Source: Oscillospiraceae bacterium (GTDB lineage: Bacteria > Bacillota > Clostridia > Oscillospirales > QAMX01). Taken from it: a stretch of 64,000 nucleotides of DNA. This document shows, piece by piece, positions 33,075 through 43,468 of the stretch (position 1 is the first letter of the stretch; every line of letters starts with the position of its first letter). The position numbers were made by a program, and so were the translations under genes. The notes under the pieces are model-generated. The model searched no databases, had not been told where the DNA came from, and saw only the letters and a program-made list of their open reading frames with translations. The stretch covers positions 1 through 64,000 of the forward strand of contig SVMB01000003.1 in NCBI GenBank assembly GCA_015067675.1, in the 5' to 3' direction.

Positions 33075-34823
33075 TCAGCGTCTGAATCTGGGCAGCGGGA
33101 TGGCGATGCTTGCATTCTGCCGGGTGTCGGCGGCCTTGATGAAGGCCAGCAGCCCCCATGCGCCGATCATCGACGAGCCGCCGTTGGATACAAAAGGAAA
33201 CGTCACGCCGGTCAGCGGCAGCAGATCCACCGAGCCGCAGACATTGAGCAGCGTCTGTACCACCAGCATTGACATCGCGGCGCAGGCAGCAATCACATAC
33301 AGCGTCGAGCGCCCCAGCGACGCAGACTTCACCGCGAACACCGCCAGCACCGCAATTGATGCCACGGCCAGTACCGCGATGATCAGCCCCAGCTCCTCGC
33401 AGAGGATGCCAAAGACCAGATCCGTGTCCGCCGCGCCGATGTTATGAAGCCACCCCTTGCCCGCGCCCATGCCGAAGAGTCCGCCCGACGCGGCGGCAGA
33501 CATGGTACGGGTCTGCTGATAGCCTGTGGAGGAGGCGTTTTCCCATGCATGACGCCACGCGCCGAAGCGGCGGGCGATGTAGGGCTTGAACCTGAGAATC
33601 AGCGTACAGGCGTATCCCGCACCGGCGCAGACGAGTACCAGCGAGGTCAGATCGCCCGAGCGCAGGAAAGCAATCACGATAAAGGTGACAAAGAAGATCA
33701 GCGCCGTGCCGAAATCGCTCATCATCGCAAGGCAGAGCATGCACGCGCCGGTGAGGACGACGAACATGATGAGATTGCGCCGGGCCCAGAGTCTGTCCAG
33801 CGTGGCGGTACCGGCGAAAATAAAGCAGATTTTGGCAAGCTCAGAGGGCTGAAAGGACATCCCGCCCACGATGATCCAGTTTTTGGCACCGTAAAGCTCG
33901 GTACCGAATACCAGCGTCGCCAGCAGCAGTCCCACCGCGCCCGCGCCTGCCAGCCATCGCAGTGCATTGGCACGCGCACGGCTGCGCAGAATCAGGCACA
34001 GCACGATGAACACAAAAAGCCCCAGCATCACGCACAGCAGCTGCCGTGGGAGCTCGTCCGGGGCGGAGGTTGCGACCACGCTCATGCCCAGAGTCGTCAG
34101 GAAGAATCCCAGCAGCTCCGGTTCAAAGCCCGTGCGTCCGATGGCACGGATAAAGAAGAAGTAGCACCACATCAAAAGCGTCAGCGCCGCAAAGCACAGC
34201 GGCATCTCAACAATCAGGTGTTCCCGTGCCGCGATCATGTGCTGCATGACAAGCACGATCTGAAACTCAGTCAGCCACAGCAAAATCATCCACGGCCGGA
34301 TGATATAGCCCGGACGGGCACGGCGGCGCACTTCTTCCTTCTGTTCGTCCTCGGTAATCGGCTCAAACACCAGCCCGATCTGACCGATGCGGATCAGATC
34401 TCCCGCTTTCACCGGTGTTTTTCCCTTTACCGCCGCGCCGTTGACCATGAGGGTCTCCCGATGCGTCACCGGGTACACCGACCATTCACCGTCATCGTCC
34501 CGGTTAAGGCAGGCATGCGCCCGGCTCACAGAGCCGTCGGCGAGTACCACATCCGAGGATTTAGCGCGGCCGATGAGGTTTTCCCAATGGGACAGCGCAA
34601 GGCGCGAGCCGTCCTGCATCTGTAGATAGCCCCAGAGTTCCGGTTTATGCCGTTCCCGCAGGAGAGATGCCACGCAGCCGCCCACGGTGAGCAGGGCAAG
34701 GATGACAAGAATCCAGCGGATATAAAGGGTGATGTAATACTCGGCGTTGGGGAAGCGATCCAGCAGCGCCGCGATACGGGCGCCGATTGCCGCGCCCGAG
34801 GGGATATTTTGCCACAAGTTCAT
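33075..34823 (-). CDS. FHA-domain-containing SEDS protein (FtsW/RodA/SpoVE family)
   Basis: Start MNLWQNIPSG; FHA core LIGRAKSSDVVLADGSVSRAHACL; C-terminal SEDS signatures KNWIIVGGMSFQPSELAKI, LFGMGAGKGWLHNIGAADTDLVFGILCEELG, PLTGVTFPFVSNGGSSM. Confidence 0.92.
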   Translation of the reverse strand: MNLWQNIPSGAAIGARIAALLDRFPNAEYYITLYIRWILVILALLTVGGCVASLLRERHKPELWGYLQMQDGSRLALSHWENLIGRAKSSDVVLADGSVSRAHACLNRDDDGEWSVYPVTHRETLMVNGAAVKGKTPVKAGDLIRIGQIGLVFEPITEDEQKEEVRRRARPGYIIRPWMILLWLTEFQIVLVMQHMIAAREHLIVEMPLCFAALTLLMWCYFFFIRAIGRTGFEPELLGFFLTTLGMSVVATSAPDELPRQLLCVMLGLFVFIVLCLILRSRARANALRWLAGAGAVGLLLATLVFGTELYGAKNWIIVGGMSFQPSELAKICFIFAGTATLDRLWARRNLIMFVVLTGACMLCLAMMSDFGTALIFFVTFIVIAFLRSGDLTSLVLVCAGAGYACTLILRFKPYIARRFGAWRHAWENASSTGYQQTRTMSAAASGGLFGMGAGKGWLHNIGAADTDLVFGILCEELGLIIAVLAVASIAVLAVFAVKSASLGRSTLYVIAACAAMSMLVVQTLLNVCGSVDLLPLTGVTFPFVSNGGSSMIGAWGLLAFIKAADTRQNASIAIPLPRFRR

Positions 34824-34910
34824 AGATTTACTCCATCTTTGGGGGATATGTGGGATTGAGGGGGGATTCTTTCGGTTTCCGGAAGCTTGTTCGCCTGCGG
34901 CGGCTTCCCA

Positions 34911-35071
34911 TAGCACCGTGCTGTATGTAACTGTGCACCTTCGTGCGCCTCGTGAACGCAAAAGCGTTCACGGAGGATGTCATTGTGTTCTTGACACACG
35001 CCCTGCGCCGTCCGCACAGGACATGGCCTATGGATCCTCGTTCATATGATAGGCTCAAGCCGCCGAGGCTT
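34911..35071. repeat. Structured noncoding repeat region (copy 2)
   Basis: Block 34911-34943 matches 30939-30971; hairpin cgtgaacgc-aaaa-gcgttcacg at 34951-34972; block 35029-35071 is the reverse complement of 31007-31049 with few mismatches. Confidence 0.8.
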
Positions 35072-35090
35072 TTCAGTTACAGAAAGCGAG

Positions 35091-36548
35091 CTATGGATTG
35101 TCATCATCCACAGGAAAACTGATCTCCTTCTTCCGCCTCGCCTGCCGGCGTCGGCGAATGTTCACGCTGCGAATCAACGATACACCTGCAATGAATATAA
35201 TTAACGCAAACGTTATCACCAGCACAATCAGCGCACCGATGTTCAGTCCACCCCGGGCAGGTTTTGGCTCTTCCTGCTCCGGGGATTCTTCCTCCACGGA
35301 AGGATCGGGAAGCTCGCCTTCCCGGTGAATCACCAAAGCCTTTCCCTCATGGTCAATGAGGCTGTAAACCCCATCCGCCGCTACGGCCGCATAGCCGTCG
35401 GAAAAGTCCGCGGCGTAGTCGTAGATATGCGCCAGCGCGGTATTGCCTGACTCGTCGATGTAACCCCACTTCTCTCCGTCAAATACGGCGGCATAGCCGT
35501 CGGAGAAGTGCCGCGCCTGCTCGTATTTTGCCTTCGTGACGCGCTCTCCAAGGCGGTTGACATAACCGTACCCCTCCACCTCAATGCCGAACTCGTCAAA
35601 CTCGGCGTACAGCGCGCATTCGCCCTCGTAGGGCCAGAGATAGTCAAACGCAGGCTCGATTACCACCGCACCCGAGAGATCTGCAACTCCCCAGAGGCCT
35701 TCCATGCTGATGCGAACCAGTCCGTCCTGCGGCGCCTCCGCATCCGAAAACGTGCAGGGAATCGCAACGGCTCCCGTCAGGTCCACAAAGCCCCACAGGC
35801 CATCCTGCATCGTCAGGGCAAGGCCGTCGGAAAGCCCGGAATACACGTTTTCCGCCAACACCACGCTGCGGTAGTCGATGAGCATGCCCTTACCGGCCTG
35901 TTCCACGTAAGCGGCGTTTTCGGCAAAGCTTTCGGCGTAATCATAGGTAAAGTCGATCACCGTGCGGCCTTCGGAATTGATGAAGCCGTATTTTCCGTCC
36001 TTTGACGCACAGAGAAGCTCCGAGCTTGGTAGCTCGAGCGTGTCGTAGGCAGGCTCAATCACCACCTGACCCGTCCGGTCAATCGCGCCCCATAGCTTTC
36101 CCTGCCGCACCAGGATCATCTCATCATCGGCGGGGACTGCCTCATCCCATACACTCACGTCCAGCACCTGGTTTCCCTGCCGGTCGATGAGAATCCGGCG
36201 GCCACCGGTCTCCACCTCAGCCAGATCCTCCCGGAAGGGGCCCGCAGCATCATAGGAAGGTTCGATCACCAGCAGTCCTGAGGTATCGATATAGCCCCAG
36301 AGACCGTCAAGCTTCACCGGACACAGTCCCTCTGAGAAAACCACCTGTTCTTCTGCGTCCAGCGGCAGGTACCGACCGCCGTCCGGCCTGCAGTTTCCGA
36401 CAGCTTCCAGTTCAGTGGTGGGCGCGGCCATCGCGCAGACCGCCAGCAGCATCCATACAAAAATCGCCGGAATCGTCCGGCGTGCAAAACCAATCACAGC
36501 CTGTCTCCTTTCCCGGGATGCTCCTGCTTTTTGTCTGACAGCGTGCAT
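35091..36548 (-). CDS. WG-repeat-containing membrane protein
   Basis: RBS GGAGGTGGG before ATG at 36548; repeats [72 protein letters not shown]-terminal TM helix. Confidence 0.9.
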   Translation of the reverse strand: MHAVRQKAGASRERRQAVIGFARRTIPAIFVWMLLAVCAMAAPTTELEAVGNCRPDGGRYLPLDAEEQVVFSEGLCPVKLDGLWGYIDTSGLLVIEPSYDAAGPFREDLAEVETGGRRILIDRQGNQVLDVSVWDEAVPADDEMILVRQGKLWGAIDRTGQVVIEPAYDTLELPSSELLCASKDGKYGFINSEGRTVIDFTYDYAESFAENAAYVEQAGKGMLIDYRSVVLAENVYSGLSDGLALTMQDGLWGFVDLTGAVAIPCTFSDAEAPQDGLVRISMEGLWGVADLSGAVVIEPAFDYLWPYEGECALYAEFDEFGIEVEGYGYVNRLGERVTKAKYEQARHFSDGYAAVFDGEKWGYIDESGNTALAHIYDYAADFSDGYAAVAADGVYSLIDHEGKALVIHREGELPDPSVEEESPEQEEPKPARGGLNIGALIVLVITFALIIFIAGVSLIRSVNIRRRRQARRKKEISFPVDDDNP

Positions 36549-36629
36549 CCCACCTCCATTGTACCCCGACCTTATCTTCTTTGTCAAGAAAAGTGGGCGC
36601 GGGGATTCCGGGTTTTGGAACAATCGTGC

Positions 36630-36658
36630 TTGTTTTTTTCGCCGATTCCCGTTATACT
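36630..36658 (+). promoter_or_regulatory. Promoter of metA-like gene
   Basis: TTGTTT-17 nt-TATACT. Confidence 0.6.
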
Positions 36659-36707
36659 GTCACTAAACGACCCGAACAATTTTCTCAAGTCACGGAGGGC
36701 CATATTT

Positions 36708-37631
36708 ATGCCGATTAAAATCCCGGAGCTGCTTCCCGCCTATTCGGTACTGGAAAGCGAGAACATCTTCGTTATGTCTGACCGCCGCGCGGCGTCTCAG
36801 GACATCCGCCCCCTGCGCATTCTGATCCTGAACCTGATGCCCACGAAGATCGTCACCGAGACCCAGCTTCTGCGCAGACTGTCCAACACCCCTCTGCAGA
36901 TCGAGGTTGATCTGCTCCAGACCCAGAGCTACCGCGGCAAAAACACCTCTGCCGATCATCTGGACACCTTCTACAAGACCTTCCCCGAGGTTGCGTCCAA
37001 GCGTTACGACGGCATGATCATCACCGGCGCGCCGGTGGAGGACATGGAGTTTGAGGACGTCAAATACTGGGAAGAGCTGTGCACGATCATGGCCTGGACC
37101 CGCACCCACGTATACTCGGTCATGCACATCTGCTGGGCATCGCAGGCCGCGCTCTACTTCCACTACGGCGTGCCGAAGTATCCGATCCCGGAGAAGATGT
37201 TCGGTATCTTCCGTCACCGCGTGCTCGAGCCCAACGAGCCCTTATTCCGCGGTTTCAACGACACCTTCAACGCGCCCCATTCCCGTCACACTGAAATCAG
37301 ACGCGAGGACATCGAGAAGGTTCCGGATCTGCGGATACTTTCCGAGTCTGACGAAGCGGGCATCTACATCGTAGCCGATCAGGCAGGCCGCCGCATCTTT
37401 GTCACGGGTCATTCCGAGTACGACGCAGACACTCTGGCGAAGGAATACTTCCGCGATGTGGACAAGGGTTTGCCCATTGCGATTCCGAAGAACTACTTCC
37501 CCGGTGACGATCCCACCCGTGCCCCCGAGGTCACATGGCGCGCCCACGGCACGTTATTATTCACCAACTGGCTCAACTACTACGTCTATCAGGGCACTCC
37601 CTACGATCTTGAGCAGCTGGATCAGATGTAA
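36708..37631 (+). CDS. metA: Homoserine O-acyltransferase (MetA/MetAA family)
   Basis: [95 protein letters not shown]. Confidence 0.95.
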   Translation: MPIKIPELLPAYSVLESENIFVMSDRRAASQDIRPLRILILNLMPTKIVTETQLLRRLSNTPLQIEVDLLQTQSYRGKNTSADHLDTFYKTFPEVASKRYDGMIITGAPVEDMEFEDVKYWEELCTIMAWTRTHVYSVMHICWASQAALYFHYGVPKYPIPEKMFGIFRHRVLEPNEPLFRGFNDTFNAPHSRHTEIRREDIEKVPDLRILSESDEAGIYIVADQAGRRIFVTGHSEYDADTLAKEYFRDVDKGLPIAIPKNYFPGDDPTRAPEVTWRAHGTLLFTNWLNYYVYQGTPYDLEQLDQM

Positions 37632-37659
37632 CCCGGCGGGGTTTTGGTATATTCACGTA

Positions 37660-37690
37660 CAGGAGACTGCTTTCGCAGTCTCCTGTTATT
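37660..37690 (+). terminator. Rho-independent terminator after metA
   Basis: caggagactgc tttc gcagtctcctg ttatttt. Confidence 0.85.
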
Positions 37691-37741
37691 TTATGTCGGC
37701 GGACTTACCCCCACCAGCGGAATGAAGTCCGATCTTTGTAA

Positions 37742-37770
37742 TTGACATTCCCTCCCGCCTGCGGTATCAT
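37742..37770 (+). promoter_or_regulatory. Promoter of the 2-keto-3-deoxy-sugar catabolic operon
   Basis: TTGACA-17 nt-TATCAT. Confidence 0.7.
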
Positions 37771-37817
37771 TATTTTGTATGGTTGCCCACATCTTCCCCC
37801 TTTGGAGGTTACTGCAT

Positions 37818-38762
37818 ATGCCTGAACTCATCACCATCGGTGAAACCATGGCCGTGATGGCTCCCCGGGAGTCCGGCCCCCTTCGCTACGTCTCCGATTA
37901 TCGCCTGCGTATGGCGGGCGCCGAATCTAACCTCGCCATCGGCATGGCCAAGCTCGGCCACTCCGCCGGGTGGATCAGCCGCCTTGGAAACGACGAAATG
38001 GGCGAGTTCGTCCTGAACGCCGTGCGCGCCGAGGGCGTTGACTGTTCCTGTGTCCGCCGCGATCCCGATCACCGCACCGGTCTCATGCTCAAGGAGCTTT
38101 CCGCCGGTGAAACCCGGGTCTACTACTACCGCGAAAACTCCGCAGCCTCCCACCTCTCCCCCGCCGACCTCTCCGAGGCAGCCTTCCGCTCCGCAAAGCT
38201 CCTCCATCTCACCGGCATCACCCCCGTGCTCTCCGACTCCTGCGAGAAAACCGTGCTCGCCGCTGCAGAGCTTGCCCGCCGCCTGGGCGTTCCCATGAGC
38301 TTTGACCCCAATATCCGCCGTAAGCTCTGGAAAAACCGGGACTATACCCCTCTGCTGCGCGCACTGCTGCTTTCCAGCCAGATCGCCCTGTTGGGTATCG
38401 ACGAGGCAGAGGCGCTGCTGGGTACTTCCAGCGTCGAGGTCATCGTGACCACGCTCCTGCGCGCCGGTGTCGTCTACGCTGCCGTCAAGGATGGTGCAAA
38501 GGGCGCATACGTGGCAAACCGGGAACGCATCGTACGCATTCCGCCGTTTCCCTGCAAGGTCGTGGATCCCGTAGGCGCGGGTGACGCCTTCAATGCAGGC
38601 TTCCTCTCGGGCATCCTCGAAGGCCGCGACCTGGAAACCTGCGGCCGCATGGGTGGCATCGCAGGTGCTATGGCGACCCAGAATACCGGCGACATCGAAG
38701 GTATCCCCAGCCGTGCCCAGCTGGACGAAAAGCTTGCCGGATCCAAAGAAATCTATCGTTAA
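37818..38762 (+). CDS. PfkB-family sugar kinase (2-dehydro-3-deoxygluconate/galactonate kinase-like)
   Basis: MPELITIGETMAVMAPRESGPLRYVSDYRLRMAGAESNLAIGMAKLGH; VDPVGAGDAFNAGFLSG. Confidence 0.88.
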   Translation: MPELITIGETMAVMAPRESGPLRYVSDYRLRMAGAESNLAIGMAKLGHSAGWISRLGNDEMGEFVLNAVRAEGVDCSCVRRDPDHRTGLMLKELSAGETRVYYYRENSAASHLSPADLSEAAFRSAKLLHLTGITPVLSDSCEKTVLAAAELARRLGVPMSFDPNIRRKLWKNRDYTPLLRALLLSSQIALLGIDEAEALLGTSSVEVIVTTLLRAGVVYAAVKDGAKGAYVANRERIVRIPPFPCKVVDPVGAGDAFNAGFLSGILEGRDLETCGRMGGIAGAMATQNTGDIEGIPSRAQLDEKLAGSKEIYR

Positions 38763-38775
38763 AGGACGAATGACC

Positions 38776-39405
38776 ATGGATATCAGAGCCGTTGTACGCG
38801 AAAATCCCCTGCTTGCCATCCTGCGAAACGTACCCCTTGACATCACCATCGACTATGCCGAGGCAATTTACGCCGGCGGCGTGGCGTTTTTCGAAGTCGC
38901 GCTCAATTCCGATCATGCACTAGAACAGATTGCCATGCTGCGTGACCATTTCGGCGACCGTGCATGGGTGGGCGCGGGCACCGCGATCACCGTGGAGCGT
39001 GCCGAGGCGGCGATTCTCGCCGGTGCGCAGTTCCTGCTTGCCCCCTCCACCGATCCGGAGGTGCTCGCCTGGTGCCGCGACCACGGCGTTGCCATCATGC
39101 CCGGCTGCCTCACCCCCTCCGACGTCACCTGCTGCCTGCGCTACGGCTTTGACACCATCAAGCTCTTCCCCGCAGGCGACATGCCCAAAGGCTACATCAA
39201 AAGCCTCAAAGGCCCTCTTGACAACACCGAATACGTCGCCATCGGCGGCGTCAGCCCGGAAAATCTCACCGATTTCTTCCGTCAGGGCTACATCGGCGTG
39301 GGTCTGGGCTCCAGCATCCTGCCAAAGGACGCTGTGGCTGCCCGGGACTGGGAGGCCTGCAGCAAGTACGTCGCCGGGATGATGGAAAAGATCAGAAATC
39401 TGTAA
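38776..39405 (+). CDS. Bifunctional KHG/KDPG-type aldolase
   Basis: IRAVVRENPLLAILRNVPLD...VGAGTAITVERAEAAILAGAQFLLAPSTDPEV, IKLFPAGDMPKGYIKSLKGP. Confidence 0.9.
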   Translation: MDIRAVVRENPLLAILRNVPLDITIDYAEAIYAGGVAFFEVALNSDHALEQIAMLRDHFGDRAWVGAGTAITVERAEAAILAGAQFLLAPSTDPEVLAWCRDHGVAIMPGCLTPSDVTCCLRYGFDTIKLFPAGDMPKGYIKSLKGPLDNTEYVAIGGVSPENLTDFFRQGYIGVGLGSSILPKDAVAARDWEACSKYVAGMMEKIRNL

Positions 39406-39462
39406 GCAGCCGTCCCGAATACCTATATTTTCCCCTATTACAGCAGAAAGGTCGTAACGATT

Positions 39463-40611
<1,149 letters not shown>

Positions 40612-40650
40612 ATCCCAAAAGCCTTTTAGCGTAGACGCACATACGATCCC

Positions 40651-40666
40651 ATAGGCAGCTGCCTAT
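40651..40666. promoter_or_regulatory. 16-bp perfect palindrome between dgoD and the TSUP gene
   Basis: ATAGGCAGCTGCCTAT, flanked by outer catacg (40640-40645)/cgtatg (40680-40685). Confidence 0.45.
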
Positions 40667-40708
40667 CAGCTGCCCGCAACGTATGAAATCCCCCCACGGA
40701 GGTCCCGA

Positions 40709-41431
40709 ATGCTAACCTACCTTCTTTATTCCCTGACCGTCTTCGGCGGTACCGTCGTGCAGACCGTCTCGGGCTTCGGCTTCGCCATCTTCGTGCTGAC
40801 GTTCTTCCCCTACTTCATGCCGTCCACGGCGGAGAGCGTAGCCACCTCGGCGATGCTTTCGCTGACCACGGCGGCCTATAACGCATGGCTGTATCGGGAC
40901 AGCATTCGCTGGAAGATCCTCGTGCCGCCGCTGGTGTCATATCTGATCTGCTCTACGGTGATGATCTGGCTCTCCGCCGGACAGCCGGATGCACTGCTCA
41001 AAAAACTGGTGGCCTGCGCACTGATTGTGCTGAGCATCTACTTCATCTTCTTCTCAAAGCGCGTGCGTATCCGGGCAAATCCCCTGACAGGTACGGTCTG
41101 CGGCACCCTCTCCGGTGTGCTCGGAGGTCTCTTTGGCATGAGCGGCCCGCCGATGGTGGTCTACCTGCTGGAAGCTACAGAATCAAACGATGCCTATTTC
41201 GGTACCATCCAGTGCTTCTTTGCCCTGACCAACATCGTCAACACCGCCATGCGGGCAGCAGCCGGTACCGTGACCACGGCTGTTCTTGTGTACGTGGTGG
41301 TGGGCATTGTGTTTGCCTTTGCCGGACGCTGGCTGGGCGCAAAGCTCTTCACCCGGCTGGAGCCAGAACCCCTCAAGCGCTGCGTGTACGGCTTTATGGC
41401 CGTTTCCGGCGTGACGATGCTGCTGGCGTAA
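40709..41431 (+). CDS. TSUP (TauE/SafE) family membrane permease
   Basis: 240 aa, multiple TM helices; VFGGTVVQTVSGFGFAIFVLTFFPYFMP, LSGVLGGLFGMSGPPMVVYLL. Confidence 0.88.
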   Translation: MLTYLLYSLTVFGGTVVQTVSGFGFAIFVLTFFPYFMPSTAESVATSAMLSLTTAAYNAWLYRDSIRWKILVPPLVSYLICSTVMIWLSAGQPDALLKKLVACALIVLSIYFIFFSKRVRIRANPLTGTVCGTLSGVLGGLFGMSGPPMVVYLLEATESNDAYFGTIQCFFALTNIVNTAMRAAAGTVTTAVLVYVVVGIVFAFAGRWLGAKLFTRLEPEPLKRCVYGFMAVSGVTMLLA

Positions 41432-41432
41432 C

Positions 41433-41479
41433 AAAAAACGCAATGGAACCCCGTTTCGGGTAAGTCCATTGCGTTTTTT
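41433..41479. terminator. Bidirectional terminator between convergent genes
   Basis: aaaaaacgcaatgga...tccattgcgtttttt. Confidence 0.85.
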
Positions 41480-41513
41480 CCTTGAAAGGTATGGGTTTGA
41501 GGCAATTGGATGC

Positions 41514-42869
41514 TTACTTCAGCTCATCCATCACCGCGCCGAAGCCCCTGCGGTAAATTTCATCCACACCGGGAGCGATTCTGCCCTTCAGACGGTACTC
41601 CGTCACCGAACCGTCGGCCTCGTAGCCGCCCTCGCCGATCACCTTGTCGCTGGGAATGTAGGCGATGGCGTCGTTGTAGCCAAAGGTCAGCAGCGTCCTG
41701 TCCGGGAACGCCTCGCAGAGCACCGTACGGATGTTGATCACCGGCTCGCCGCCCATGGAGAGGATGAAAAAGCCGGGGTTGATCTTCACCACGCCGCAGT
41801 TGAGTTCCAGCACCTCCGGCAGCTCGTCGTAATGATCCAGTACATAGTCGGCGCAGGACCACAGAAGCTTTGAGCCGTTGCCGGGCATATCCTCCGCGGG
41901 ATTGATCTCGCGGACGTACCTGGCGCCGGGCTGTTTTGAGTAATACGTGCTGCGCTCCACGTAAAACTCCCGGGGATTGATTTCCAGCGGCAGGGTAAGC
42001 CGGAACACCCGGCTGCCAAGCTGTACCGGCAGCGTCTCCCACCGTCCGTTTATCAGTTTGTCCTGAATCCGTCCGAGCATGGCGGAGGCCACTTCGTCGC
42101 ACTCATCAAAGCTGATCTGCCGGAAAAGCGAGGTCTTCATGCCCTTGCGCAGCTTGGCATCCGCGCCGAACCCCTGGAAGAACAGCGCCGTACAGCCGTA
42201 GAACGCGCCTTCGATTTTCTGGCACAGGCGGCCCGCGTACTCCGAGGAAATGATGTTGTATACATGGTCAAGATTCGACGGATGACAGGCGAAGTTTGCC
42301 GCCAGCGCACGCATGCGTCCTTCCTCATCTTCGAGCTTGAGGAGGTAGAGATTCTTGTCCACCTCTCCCTCGGGATTAGCACGAAACTGCATCACACCGT
42401 CCACCATCAGCCGACGGCTGCAGTTCCACTCGCCGCCGATGACGGCGTATTTGAGCGTACCCCGTCGGGTAGTCAGGAATGCGCGGTCGATACAGGCACA
42501 GATACGGTCAAAGAGAAACGCCTCGTAGGAGTCGGCAGTCCAGTTGAAGTCATACCCCTTCACAGCGGGGCCGAAATGGGTATGCGTATAGGAGACGTGG
42601 AGATTGTCAGGCTTGACGCCGTGGGTCTTTTCGGCATACGCCCGCAGAGCGATGGGCAGGCTGTCGTCGTGGAAGAGCAGATCCATGGCGATGAGCAGCA
42701 CGGTCTCGCCGTCGTCGTCCTGCAGCAACAGGGTTCTGACATAGAGATCATCGTGGATATCGGTGAAGGGTACGCCGAAAGCCGCACCAAAGCCGATCAT
42801 CATCGTTCTCTCGCGGGGCGTGATGAGTTCCTTGGCTGCGCCGAAGGTCAGCTGCTGATATTTTTCCAT
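41514..42869 (-). CDS. Neutral/alkaline non-lysosomal ceramidase-like protein
   Basis: ATG at 42869 (MEKYQQLTFGAAKELITPRERTMMIGFG); NLHVSYTHTHFGPAVKGYD, NFACHPSNLD, LFFQGFGADAKL. Confidence 0.72.
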   Translation of the reverse strand: MEKYQQLTFGAAKELITPRERTMMIGFGAAFGVPFTDIHDDLYVRTLLLQDDDGETVLLIAMDLLFHDDSLPIALRAYAEKTHGVKPDNLHVSYTHTHFGPAVKGYDFNWTADSYEAFLFDRICACIDRAFLTTRRGTLKYAVIGGEWNCSRRLMVDGVMQFRANPEGEVDKNLYLLKLEDEEGRMRALAANFACHPSNLDHVYNIISSEYAGRLCQKIEGAFYGCTALFFQGFGADAKLRKGMKTSLFRQISFDECDEVASAMLGRIQDKLINGRWETLPVQLGSRVFRLTLPLEINPREFYVERSTYYSKQPGARYVREINPAEDMPGNGSKLLWSCADYVLDHYDELPEVLELNCGVVKINPGFFILSMGGEPVINIRTVLCEAFPDRTLLTFGYNDAIAYIPSDKVIGEGGYEADGSVTEYRLKGRIAPGVDEIYRRGFGAVMDELK

Positions 42870-42941
42870 GATATCGTCTCCTTTCAGGTGATTGATTTCA
42901 TCATAGCACAGATGATAAGCGTATGCAACGCAGATTTCGCA

Positions 42942-42970
42942 ATTGCAATATTTCCGCGCGTATTGTATAA
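42942..42970 (+). promoter_or_regulatory. Promoter for 43017-43409
   Basis: TTGCAA-17 nt-TATAAT. Confidence 0.65.
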
Positions 42971-43016
42971 TAAATCCATCCATGACACAGACATCCGTAC
43001 CTGAGGGAGGTAAAAT

Positions 43017-43409
43017 ATGAAAAGCATCAAACCCGGACGCGGCCCCTCGATGATGGGCGGCGTGATGAACATCGCCGCGGTGATTTTCGGCATTTTCTGG
43101 ACAATTACGGCATCCAGTATGGGAGCCGGGGTATTCTCGCTCTTTGGTCTGGTTTTCATTGCCATCGGCATCGTACAGGCCGTCTACAACTTCAAAAATG
43201 CCACCGGTGAGCAGCGTTACTCCGCCTACGACATCGTGGAAAGCCATGAGGAGCCCGATCCGCTGAATGAACGCTTCGGTGAAGCGCAGTCTGAGCCGTC
43301 ACCGGACAGCGCCAAACGCGGCGAGTCAAGATACTGTCCCTACTGCGGTGCGGCGGCGGCGTCCGATCATGTATACTGTTCCAGATGCGGCAAAAAGCTT
43401 CCCCAATAG
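43017..43409 (+). CDS. Small membrane protein with C-terminal zinc ribbon
   Basis: 130 aa; two TM segments then RYCPYCGAAAASDHVYCSRCGKKLPQ. Confidence 0.8.
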   Translation: MKSIKPGRGPSMMGGVMNIAAVIFGIFWTITASSMGAGVFSLFGLVFIAIGIVQAVYNFKNATGEQRYSAYDIVESHEEPDPLNERFGEAQSEPSPDSAKRGESRYCPYCGAAAASDHVYCSRCGKKLPQ

Positions 43410-43468
43410 TCATATATTGCATCTATCCGCTCATCATTACGGTCATTTTTCAAATATGAGGTGTTTTT

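Noticed and set aside
33444-34625. 393-aa plus-strand ORF opposite the FHA-SEDS gene
   Set aside because: Gln/His/Arg-rich antisense frame without motifs.
36560-36708. SAM or other methionine riboswitch upstream of metA
   Set aside because: The region has a simple promoter and RBS but no recognisable riboswitch core or terminator before the start codon.
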